NCBI GenBank assembly: GCA_964473995.1
Contig: CAYYRB010000024.1
Coordinates: 1-32,561, forward strand
From: JAKRSD01 sp964473995
GTDB taxonomy: Bacteria; Bacteroidota; Bacteroidia; CAIKAF01
Direction of reading: 5' to 3'
DNA length: 32,561 bases
Within the stretch, counting starts at the first letter, position 1. Each line of letters begins with the position of its first letter. The position numbers and the translations under genes are program-made. The notes below the pieces were generated by a model, which ran no database searches, had not been told where the DNA came from, and worked only from the letters and a program-made list of their open reading frames with translations. Positions 7,771-15,940 of the stretch are shown piece by piece.

Positions 7771-8860
7771 ATGATAAACATTACGGCAGAACAGATCAAG
7801 GACTTAGCCGGACGCCTGGATGCGTTGAGGAGGTCACTTTGACGTCGACGAGCTTAAAATAAGGGTATCCGAGGAAGAAAAAATCACGCTGGATCCGGAT
7901 TTTTGGAACAATCCGAAAAAAGCCGGCGAGATCACCAAAAGCCTCAACGCCAAGAAAGCCAAAATCAAAGCCATTGATGAGGCTACCGCTGCGGTGGATG
8001 ACCTTTTCGTGCTGTTTGATTTTTTCAAGGAAGGGGAAGCCACGGAGAACGAACTTTCCGCACAATTTGCCACAGCTCAGAAACATGTGGAAAACTTGGA
8101 ATTGCAAAAAATGCTTTCCAAACCAGAAGACCGGCTGGATGCCATCGTGCAGATCACCTCGGGAGCAGGCGGTACGGAAAGCTGCGACTGGGCCTCCATG
8201 CTCATGCGCATGTACATCATGTGGGCCGAAAGAAACCACTGTAAAGTGATTGAACAGGACTTGCAGGAAGGCGACGTAGCTGGAATAAAATCCGTGACGT
8301 TGCAGATAAGCGGTGAAAATGCTTACGGATATCTCAAAGCCGAAAACGGCGTGCACCGGCTGGTACGCATTTCGCCTTTCGATTCCAACGCCAAGCGGCA
8401 CACATCCTTTGCCTCCGTGTATGTCTATCCGCTCATCGACGATACCATTGACATTGACGTAAAAGATTCGGATATCGAGTGGGACACCTTCCGTTCGGGC
8501 GGAGCCGGCGGACAGAACGTAAACAAGGTGGAAACCGCCGTAAGACTCCATCACAAACCTACGGGAATCGTTATCAAAAACCAGGAATCACGCTCACAGC
8601 TGCAGAACAAAGAAAATGCGCTGAGCCTTTTGAAATCCATGTTATATGAAATGGAACTGCGCAAGCGCAACGAGGAGCGCGACAAGGTGGAAGCCGGAAA
8701 AAAGAAAATTGAATGGGGCTCCCAAATCCGCAGTTACGTGCTACATCCCTACCAAATGGTGAAAGACCTCCGTACCGATTGTGAAACAAGCGACACACAG
8801 GGCGTACTCAACGGAGAAATTGACGAATTTCTGAAAGCTTTCTTACTTGAATTCAGTTAA
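7771..8860 (+). CDS. prfB: Peptide chain release factor 2, with +1 programmed frameshift
   Basis: RF2 terminates translation at UGA and UAA. Frame 0 starts at ATG 7771 and reads 23 codons (MINITAEQIK...RRSL) to TGA 7840-7842. The +1 frame resumes with GAC at 7841 and runs to TAA 8858-8860, giving 362 residues, close to E. coli RF2 (365). The recoding site is canonical: AGGAGG (7828-7833), 3 nt, CTT, TGA, then C. The SPF tripeptide that reads the stop codon is at 201-203 and the peptidyl-hydrolysis GGQ motif at 246-248. Low RF2 favours slippage at UGA, so the gene autoregulates. A caller unaware of the shift would annotate a truncated protein from an internal ATG. glpD begins 11 nt downstream. 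Confidence 0.97.
7828..7843 (+). promoter_or_regulatory. prfB: prfB programmed +1 frameshift site
   Basis: The sequence AGGAGGTCACTTTGAC combines an internal Shine-Dalgarno-like AGGAGG, a 3-nt spacer, the slippery CTT codon and an in-frame TGA followed by C. The geometry matches the E. coli site (AGGGGG-TAT-CTT-TGA-C). The peptidyl-tRNA shifts from CUU to UUU and decoding continues at GAC. Confidence 0.95.
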
Positions 8861-8871
8861 TCCGAAAGCCC

Positions 8872-10518
8872 ATGCTCAGCGAAACCGCCGTATCGCTCCG
8901 AAATCATAAACTGAACCGCGCCGCGCAGGAAGAATTCGACATGCTCATCGTAGGCGGAGGCATTACCGGTGCGGGCATTGCGCTGGATGCTGCCTCCCGC
9001 GGTTTAAAGGTCGTGTTGGCCGAAAAAGAAGATTATGCTTCAGGCACCAGCAGCCGAAGTACAAAACTCATACACGGAGGTTTACGCTACCTCAAAAATT
9101 TGGAAATAGGTCTGGTACGCGAAGTGGGCCGTGAGCGCATCATTGCCCGAAAAAATGCCCCGCATCTCGTCATTCCCGAAAAAATGCTGCTTCCGCTTTA
9201 CAGAAACGGATCATTGGGAAAATGGGAGGCCTCGGCAGGCATTTACCTGTATGATTGGCTTGCCGACGTAAAAACCGGCGAGCGCAGAAAAATGCTCACC
9301 ACAGATCAAACGTATCATCTGGAACCTTCGCTAAACAAAGAAGAACTCACCGGAGGCGCATTATATACCGAATACCGCACGGACGATGCACGCCTAACCA
9401 TGGCGTTGATTAAAACAGCAGAACAGTACGGTGCACTCACCCTGAATTACGTTCAGGCTGAAAATCCAATCTACCAAAACGGAAAAATTACCGGTTTTAC
9501 CGTGAAAGATCACATCAGCGGAAAATCGTTGGAAATAAAGGCGAAGGGTGTTATAAACGCAGCCGGCCCCTGGGCCGATCACATCCGAAAAGCCGACCAA
9601 TCTTTGGACGCAAAAAAATTGGTTCTTTCCAAAGGCGTCCATCTTGTTTTTCCTTTCAGAAAACTGCCGGTAAGCCAAGCCATTTATGCCGATGTGAAGC
9701 ACGACCCGGGCCGGATGATTTTCATTATTCCACGCGGAAGATCGGTATATGCCGGAACCACCGATACCTTTTACCCGCATGCGGACAATCCGAATGTGAC
9801 CCAAGAAGACGTATCATACCTGCTGCAGGCGCTGAATGCAATCTTTCCGGATGCGAAACTGGCCGAATCCGACATCGAATCTACCTGGTCGGGAGTAAGG
9901 CCGCTCATCGGGGAAGAAGGCAAATCCGCTTCCGAAATTTCGCGCAAGGACGAATTATTTATTTCGCCCACGGGGCTGGTAACCATTGCCGGAGGAAAAC
10001 TGACCGGATACCGCAAAATGGCCGAACGAAGCGTAGATGCTTTTTTATCGGTCAACCCGGAACTGAAACCGAAAACGAAACCCTGCTTTACGGCTGACAT
10101 TCCGCTCAGCGGTTCGGGCTTTGCCGATCGCCGGTATTTCCTGGAAAAACTGCGTGATGCCGCCGGACAGATTCCCCACACGGCATCCCAGCTGGAAGAT
10201 TTATTCGACAAATACGGATCGGATAGCGGTGACATAATCAACCTCGCTTACGAACTGTATAACGAAAACCGTACCCTTAAAAATCCGATTACGGCCGCTG
10301 AATTGTATTACACGATTCTTTTTGAACAGGTGATAAAACCGGCTGATTTTTTAATCCGACGCACGGGCATGCTTTATTTCAACCGCCCTAAAATACAGGA
10401 TATTCAAACAGAACTGAGCTCTTTTTGGGGCGGCATGACGGGACTCCCGGAGAACACGCTCGCCGGGTACGAAAAAGAATTCCGGAGTGAATTCGAGCGG
10501 GTATTGCATTTTGAATAA
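8872..10518 (+). CDS. glpD: FAD-dependent glycerol-3-phosphate dehydrogenase
   Basis: The protein oxidises sn-glycerol-3-phosphate to dihydroxyacetone phosphate and passes electrons to quinone at the membrane. It has 548 residues, within the family range. The FAD-binding motif GGGITGAGIALDAASRG is at about residues 27-44, followed by the family signature GTSSRSTKLIHGGLRYL. Late conserved segments include STWSGVRPLIG and TIAGGKLTGYRKMAE, and the C-terminal helical cap lies at about 410-548. The ATG at 8872 leaves a short N-terminal extension before the dinucleotide fold. It sits 11 nt after prfB and 10 nt before a membrane protein, so it is probably in one transcript with both. No glycerol kinase or facilitator gene is nearby. 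Confidence 0.95.
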   Translation: MLSETAVSLRNHKLNRAAQEEFDMLIVGGGITGAGIALDAASRGLKVVLAEKEDYASGTSSRSTKLIHGGLRYLKNLEIGLVREVGRERIIARKNAPHLVIPEKMLLPLYRNGSLGKWEASAGIYLYDWLADVKTGERRKMLTTDQTYHLEPSLNKEELTGGALYTEYRTDDARLTMALIKTAEQYGALTLNYVQAENPIYQNGKITGFTVKDHISGKSLEIKAKGVINAAGPWADHIRKADQSLDAKKLVLSKGVHLVFPFRKLPVSQAIYADVKHDPGRMIFIIPRGRSVYAGTTDTFYPHADNPNVTQEDVSYLLQALNAIFPDAKLAESDIESTWSGVRPLIGEEGKSASEISRKDELFISPTGLVTIAGGKLTGYRKMAERSVDAFLSVNPELKPKTKPCFTADIPLSGSGFADRRYFLEKLRDAAGQIPHTASQLEDLFDKYGSDSGDIINLAYELYNENRTLKNPITAAELYYTILFEQVIKPADFLIRRTGMLYFNRPKIQDIQTELSSFWGGMTGLPENTLAGYEKEFRSEFERVLHFE

Positions 10519-10528
10519 CTTTAAGGTC

Positions 10529-11308
10529 ATGAAACCGATGTATATCCTTTTTCTCACCATCGCGGTTTTATTGTCCGGACTCGATGCCCGTGCCGATGCG
10601 GGGCCAAAACCGCACATGAAATTCACGTTGGTGTATGAAGGAGATCAACGGCAAAAACCACTGGCCATCTACCAATTGGGGTATGACCGGGAAGATGCCC
10701 CTGTAGCAAAGGATACCTTGCATGACCACATGAAAAAAGGCCCGGAAGGGTTTCGATGCACGGGTTGGAATGAGTGCCGTTCCACCGCCTATTCTTACCA
10801 TCCCTTTCACCGACTCGTATTTGTTTTTGAAAATGATACGCTGCTCAGTCCCCTGTTCCGTAAAACCGCTTTTCGCTCGCATTATTCAGTGACTGTATAT
10901 AACGACCGTATTGAACTGAAAAATCAGACTTCCTGGTTTTTCCGGGAGGATAGTCCCTATCCTTTTCTAAGAGCCGCGCTGATTACGTTCACCACCGAAC
11001 TTTCGGTATTGGTGATGCTGTTGTTCCTATTCCGCTACCCGATGAAAAAACAATTTTTACTGGGAGCGTTGGTAGGCAATGCCATTTCACTTCCGGTATT
11101 CTGGTTTGGCATCATGGGTTTATTCAACTCGGCCGGCGGGTGGCTGGGTGGAGAGCTGGCCGTTGTTCTTTTTGAGGCCGTTATGTTGTGGATTTTCATC
11201 CGCAAATCAGAAAAATTTGGGAAAATACTACTGCTCAGTTTTATTTTAAATTTTTTGAGTGTCATGGCCGGAGGGGCCGTTCTATTCATTTCACTCTTTT
11301 TGGGCTGA
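10529..11308 (+). CDS. Membrane protein with lumenal N-terminal domain, function unknown
   Basis: I do not recognise a named family. From ATG 10529 the protein has 259 residues. A signal peptide (about 1-23, ending near ARADAG) is followed by a GPKPHMKFTLVYEG segment and an extracytoplasmic domain to about 145. That domain has three Cys/aromatic-rich motifs, including FRCTGWNECRSTAYSYH, whose two Cys could form a disulfide. The C-terminal half has four predicted membrane helices (about 150-170, 175-200, 205-225, 232-255). An ATG at 10487 overlapping glpD is rejected because the signal peptide starts later. It lies 10 nt after glpD, and its TGA is 1 nt before the start of the giant kinase. The tight coupling suggests this protein works with the kinase, possibly as a sensor partner, but that is inference. 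Confidence 0.85.
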   Translation: MKPMYILFLTIAVLLSGLDARADAGPKPHMKFTLVYEGDQRQKPLAIYQLGYDREDAPVAKDTLHDHMKKGPEGFRCTGWNECRSTAYSYHPFHRLVFVFENDTLLSPLFRKTAFRSHYSVTVYNDRIELKNQTSWFFREDSPYPFLRAALITFTTELSVLVMLLFLFRYPMKKQFLLGALVGNAISLPVFWFGIMGLFNSAGGWLGGELAVVLFEAVMLWIFIRKSEKFGKILLLSFILNFLSVMAGGAVLFISLFLG

Positions 11309-11309
11309 T

Positions 11310-14300
11310 ATGCCGAAAAAAAAATCCATAAAAAGACGCATCTTTCTGCTTCTGGCAGGAGTGCTTTTTTTCTTTTTCTGTTTCTCCCTTTTGACCCGTT
11401 ATACAGCTGATTTTTCAAACCCTGAAAAGCTGGGGGAACGTTTTACGAATACCCTGAAAACTAAAAAAGAATTTGCCCTTAACGAACTTTCATTTTTATT
11501 TTCTTACACCGATACGGCTGCTTCCGAAAATTGGATAGCCGAATATCCGCAGGAAAAAAGACAAAGAGCGGTAAAAGAAAACATCAGTTTTTTTATTTAT
11601 GAAAACGACCGCCTCCTTTTCTGGAGCGATCACACGGTGCCCCTTCCCGAATATTATGTCTATAACTACTTCAGCAATCCCATCATAAATAATGGAAACG
11701 GGATATTTTATCCGGTATTGAAAAAAAGGGGAAGCAGAAAATACTTGGCGTTGATTAAATTAAAAGATGAGTACACCGTTTCCAACCAATACCTTACCAA
11801 TACCTTTACCGACGACTTCCGCATTCCCGAAAATGCACGCATCACCGCCCCGTCAGAGGCTAAGTTAATTTTGAATGACCCGGATGGGGTACCTCTGCTT
11901 TTTTTAACGCTGGAACCCGGTCGGCCCGAATGGGCACAATGGTTGATTACCATTCTCCTGCTGTCGGGCGAAGGCATGTTGTTCTATTTGTTTTATCAAT
12001 TGTCTTCCTTTTTTATACGAAGAAGGCATATGCTGATTTATTTTATGCTCACCTCGGCAACTGGTGCCCTTTCCCTGCTTATTTCGCCCGTAGATACCCC
12101 CTTTCTGATTCCTGATCTCCCGATTTTCGGACCTGAATTTTATGCGGGCGAACTTTTTTCATCACTAGGATCCTACTACCTGTTTACCTGTTGGTTGCTT
12201 TATGTTTCTGCCGGCCTGTTTACGCTCCTTTCCGGATGGAAAACCAGAAGTTCAGGCAGTTCAATCCTTCCGGCGATTGTCATCACCGGAGCTGCCTCCA
12301 TCATGCTTTACGGTCTTTTTAGTTTAGTGCAGGATCTGGTATTAAATTCCCAAACCTATCCGTTTCCCGAAAAACTGCCCGAGCTCAATTTTTACCGTAT
12401 CAGCGTGGGTGTATGCCTGCTGATTAATCTCCTTTCACTCAGACTGATTTTGAATGGAATGGCCAAGCCGTTCCAACGAAATTTCTCCTCCGTACAGCTT
12501 CTTTCCGGTGCAGTAGTATGTCTGATTTTGCTGTTGGCTCAAATTTTTACCCGACAATTTCCGGCTTTTTTTATCACCGCGTTTTGCTTTTCGTATGTAG
12601 CCTTGACGGAAAAATCCACGCGCAATATTTTTCATTATCTGCTCATCGGAGGTGCTACCGGGCTTTTCTTTTCGTTGAGCGCCACCGAGCCGCTCAATAT
12701 CAAAAAAGAAAATGAGGCGGCTCTCATCGGAGCCAAGATGGCCTCAGAAAATGATCCGCTGACTGAATATTTGTTTGAAGGCATCAAAAAACGAATTGAA
12801 AATGACCGTGATTTCCGGACGGCTATTTTTTCCACCCCCATTTTAAACGATGGATTTACGGGGTTATTCATCAAAAAATATTTCAACGGATTTTGGTTGA
12901 AATACGGCATTTCGGCCGGCATTTTTGACACCCCTACACGCGCCCGGCTAAACCTGAATAATGCAGGCGTTTTTGATTTTGAATATTACGCGGAAATCAT
13001 CGAAAATTTAGGGATAGCCACGGCCACGGAAAACCTTTGGTTTATACGGAAGCCTTCGGGCAGAATGGCCTATATGGCACGCCTTGATTTTGCGGATACG
13101 CTGTTGACAGACGCTTCCTACCGAACGGTATTTCTGGAATTTACATCCCGCACCGTAAACGAAACGTCGGGACTCCCCGATATTCTTTTAGACAACAGCT
13201 TTTTATCCAACCGGATTATGGAAGGGTATAGTCATGCCCGTTATACCAACAACCGGTTAGTCAACGAATCGGGAACCTACACCTATTTTGCGGATTTGGA
13301 AGAATGGAAACGGATTTTCGGGAAAGAAGAAAAAATCAACTACCTCGGACATACCCATTATCTGCAAAAAAATGAAAGTGGAGATGTTTTGATCATCAGC
13401 CGCAAAACGGAAGGCTTTTGGGACTATGTGAACCGGTTTTCCTGGTGGTTTCTGGCGGCGCTCCTGCTTCTGGCCGCCGAACGTGCATCCGCCTCCGGCG
13501 GCACGGGAATATTTCTGGGAAAAAAAGCCGGTTTCAAACAAAAAATCCAGGTGCTGATCGTATGTACGGTCTCCCTCTTTTTTATCGTGATGGTAAGGGT
13601 GAGCGTCAGTTTTCTCAGCAAACAATATGAGCAACAAAACCGCAGACTGGTTTCGGATAAATTGCATGCCGTAAACCTGAATCTGGAAGAAACCATGGGA
13701 GGAAAACTCTCCCGCATCCCCGAGCAAAAAGCCTATCTGGAATATACCCTCTCCGAATTGGGCACTCTTTTCGGTACAGACATCAACGTTTATGGCAGCG
13801 ACGGATTGTTGATTTCAGGATCAAGACCTGAGTTATATACTCAAAATTTTATTTCGGAACGAATGAACCCGGAGGCTCTGCAAACGGCGCGCAAAAATTC
13901 CACCACCGAATTTTTAAAAAATGAACAAATTGGAAAGCTGCGTTATATTTCGGCCTATGCCCCGCTGTTTGACGAAGAAGGGAAACCGGCCGCTTACCTA
14001 AACATTCCCTATTTCGCAAAACAAAAAGAAATTAATCAGGAAATTTCAAATTCGGCCAATGCATTGGTCAATATATTTATCAGCTCTCTGACGCTGCTGC
14101 TGACGCTTGTGCTCTTGATTACCAACCGCATCATTGATCCTCTGCGAGAGTTGGGTAAAAAGCTCGGAGAATTACGTTATGGTTCCAAAACGGGAAAAAT
14201 ACACTATGCGGTGGATGATGAAATCGGCAAATTGGTAAAAGAATATAACCGGCTCACCGATGAATTGGAAAAAAGTGCCAACCTGTTGGCTGAAAAAGAA

Positions 14301-14978
14301 CGGGATTCTGCCTGGCGCGAGATGGCCAGACAGGTTGCCCATGAAATAAAAAATCCGCTCACGCCGATGAAATTAAATGTGGAGTTTCTGGAAAAAGCCT
14401 GGAAAGACAAAGCACCTGATTTCCCGGAACGCATGGGGAGGTTCAAATCCATGATGATTGAACAAATTGACACGTTGTCACACATCGCTGATGAATTTTC
14501 CAATTTTGCGAAATTGCCGCCGCCACGAAAAGAAGTGGTGGACTTAAATGAAATTTTGGAAAGTGTGGCCGCCCTGTATGCAAAAAATGAAAAAAATGCA
14601 GAGGTGAATTTCCGGCGAAATGAAAAACCCCTGACCGTTTACGGAGATAAAGAACACCTGCTCCGCGTATTCAATAATTTGGTAAAAAACGCCATTCAGG
14701 CCATTCCCGAAAACCGCGAAGGGCATGTGGATATTTTGGGTTTTTCGGATGAAAACACCCTCACCATTTTGGTAAAGGATAACGGGACGGGAATACCCGA
14801 AGAACTCAGAGAACGCATTTTTACGCCAAACTTCACCACCAAGGGCAGCGGCTCAGGATTGGGCTTGGCTATTTGCCGCAATATCGTGCGGGAAAACGGA
14901 GGCGAAATCGATTTCACTACCCAAACCGGAGAGGGGACCACATTCAGAACCGTACTACACGGTTGGAAAATGGGATAA
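11310..14978 (+). CDS. Giant NtrY-like sensor histidine kinase
   Basis: The kinase has 1222 residues, far longer than typical NtrY proteins (about 700-770). ATG 11310 follows the previous stop by 1 nt; the in-frame ATG at 11259 lies inside that gene. Layout: TM1 10-28; an extracytoplasmic domain; a block of about eight helices at 205-460; a soluble region 460-700; TM near 708-725; TM near 745-768; a second extracytoplasmic domain 770-915; TM about 918-940; HAMP; then HisKA with His1011 in ARQVAHEIKNPLTPMK, a typical NtrY signature. HATPase_c follows with NLVKNAIQAIP, DNGTGIP and GSGSGLGLAI. No response regulator is adjacent, so its partner is elsewhere. The eight-helix block suggests transport-like or small-molecule sensing; this is inference. 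Confidence 0.93.
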   Translation: MPKKKSIKRRIFLLLAGVLFFFFCFSLLTRYTADFSNPEKLGERFTNTLKTKKEFALNELSFLFSYTDTAASENWIAEYPQEKRQRAVKENISFFIYENDRLLFWSDHTVPLPEYYVYNYFSNPIINNGNGIFYPVLKKRGSRKYLALIKLKDEYTVSNQYLTNTFTDDFRIPENARITAPSEAKLILNDPDGVPLLFLTLEPGRPEWAQWLITILLLSGEGMLFYLFYQLSSFFIRRRHMLIYFMLTSATGALSLLISPVDTPFLIPDLPIFGPEFYAGELFSSLGSYYLFTCWLLYVSAGLFTLLSGWKTRSSGSSILPAIVITGAASIMLYGLFSLVQDLVLNSQTYPFPEKLPELNFYRISVGVCLLINLLSLRLILNGMAKPFQRNFSSVQLLSGAVVCLILLLAQIFTRQFPAFFITAFCFSYVALTEKSTRNIFHYLLIGGATGLFFSLSATEPLNIKKENEAALIGAKMASENDPLTEYLFEGIKKRIENDRDFRTAIFSTPILNDGFTGLFIKKYFNGFWLKYGISAGIFDTPTRARLNLNNAGVFDFEYYAEIIENLGIATATENLWFIRKPSGRMAYMARLDFADTLLTDASYRTVFLEFTSRTVNETSGLPDILLDNSFLSNRIMEGYSHARYTNNRLVNESGTYTYFADLEEWKRIFGKEEKINYLGHTHYLQKNESGDVLIISRKTEGFWDYVNRFSWWFLAALLLLAAERASASGGTGIFLGKKAGFKQKIQVLIVCTVSLFFIVMVRVSVSFLSKQYEQQNRRLVSDKLHAVNLNLEETMGGKLSRIPEQKAYLEYTLSELGTLFGTDINVYGSDGLLISGSRPELYTQNFISERMNPEALQTARKNSTTEFLKNEQIGKLRYISAYAPLFDEEGKPAAYLNIPYFAKQKEINQEISNSANALVNIFISSLTLLLTLVLLITNRIIDPLRELGKKLGELRYGSKTGKIHYAVDDEIGKLVKEYNRLTDELEKSANLLAEKERDSAWREMARQVAHEIKNPLTPMKLNVEFLEKAWKDKAPDFPERMGRFKSMMIEQIDTLSHIADEFSNFAKLPPPRKEVVDLNEILESVAALYAKNEKNAEVNFRRNEKPLTVYGDKEHLLRVFNNLVKNAIQAIPENREGHVDILGFSDENTLTILVKDNGTGIPEELRERIFTPNFTTKGSGSGLGLAICRNIVRENGGEIDFTTQTGEGTTFRTVLHGWKMG

Positions 14979-14992
14979 TACCCGTATATTTG
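14963..14992 (+). promoter_or_regulatory. Bacteroidota-type promoter before the coiled-coil gene
   Basis: TTG (14963-14965), a 19-nt spacer and TATATTTG (14985-14992) fit the -33/-7 consensus for Bacteroidota. The start ATG is at 15011. The -33 element lies within the last codons of the kinase gene. Confidence 0.7.
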
Positions 14993-15010
14993 AAACCAAT
15001 TCAACGCATT

Positions 15011-15928
15011 ATGTCAACACCCGAAAAAAAATCAGGCGGGTCCCTTTTGCCCATCATCATTTTAGTGATCATTGTTCTGTTTTCCGCTTCAGGAGCTGCG
15101 TTTATGGGCTGGATGTATTTAAAAAACAACCAGGCCCTCACCGAAACCAAAATGAAGAAAGAAGCTGCCGAAAAAGAGAAACAGGCGGTGGAAGAACAAT
15201 TAATAAGCCTGCAGGCCCAATACGACTTATTGCGGGAGATTCAAAATACCAGCATTGACAGCATTATTGAGTTAAAAAATGCCGAGATTGCCAGCCTGCG
15301 CATGCAAAACCGCAGCGGAGGCGGAGGCGGTTCGGCCAAATTGAAAGCGGAAATCAACAAACTGAAAGGCGAATTGGCCGATCTTAGAAATCAGATAGAA
15401 CAACTGAAAAAAGAAAATGCACTGCTCACCGAGGCCAAATTCAACCTCACGAATGAACTAAAAACCACAAAAGATGAAAACCAGCGGTTGGCCCAAACCA
15501 ACACCGAATTAAGCACAACGGTGGAAGTGGCCAAGCAAATCAAAATAAGTTCCATCGAATCATACCCGATAAAGGTATCCAAAAACGGAAAGGAAGCCAT
15601 CAGCGCCAAAAGCAAAAGGGTAAATAAAATAGAGAGTTGTTTCACGGTATTTGAAAATGACGTGGTGGAAAAAGGCAAAAAAAGAGCCTATCTCGTCGTG
15701 ATTGATCCTCAAGGAAAACTCATCGGGGAGAATTTTGAAAGGGTTCTTGACACGCCGGGAGGGAAAATTTCCTACACCAGCTACAAGGAATTCCAATTCG
15801 ACGGCAAAAAACAAGAGATGTGCATGAGTTTTTCTGACAACCTGAAAGATTTAACAAAAGGCACGTATAACATCAGCGTGTACATAGAAACAAACAAAGC
15901 CGCCACGAGCTCTTTCGAATTGAAGTAA
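15011..15928 (+). CDS. Membrane-anchored coiled-coil protein, function unknown
   Basis: The protein has 305 residues starting at ATG 15011. One membrane helix (about 14-36, LLPIIILVIIVLFSASGAAF) follows a short cytoplasmic N-terminus. Heptad-rich coiled coil occupies about 40-95, then a flexible RSGGGGGS linker near 99-106, then a second coiled coil to about 180. The C-terminal ~110 residues look beta-rich and globular (FTVFENDVVEKGKKRAYLVV, YTSYKEFQFDGKKQEMCM, TYNISVYIETN). Similar single-TM coiled-coil proteins are frequent in Bacteroidota and uncharacterised; a periplasmic structural or scaffold role is inference. It has its own promoter and is convergent with the outer-membrane-type gene, 12 nt away. 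I do not assign a function. Confidence 0.88.
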   Translation: MSTPEKKSGGSLLPIIILVIIVLFSASGAAFMGWMYLKNNQALTETKMKKEAAEKEKQAVEEQLISLQAQYDLLREIQNTSIDSIIELKNAEIASLRMQNRSGGGGGSAKLKAEINKLKGELADLRNQIEQLKKENALLTEAKFNLTNELKTTKDENQRLAQTNTELSTTVEVAKQIKISSIESYPIKVSKNGKEAISAKSKRVNKIESCFTVFENDVVEKGKKRAYLVVIDPQGKLIGENFERVLDTPGGKISYTSYKEFQFDGKKQEMCMSFSDNLKDLTKGTYNISVYIETNKAATSSFELK

Positions 15929-15940
15929 TCCCGATTTGAT

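Noticed and set aside
7796..8554. Long minus-strand frame opposite prfB
   Set aside because: It is a shadow of the prfB coding sequence; composition is His/Gly/Phe-rich with no recognisable domain.
7994..8860. prfB as a 288-residue gene starting at an internal ATG
   Set aside because: It would lack the N-terminal domain. The upstream segment and the frameshift site give the full-length RF2.
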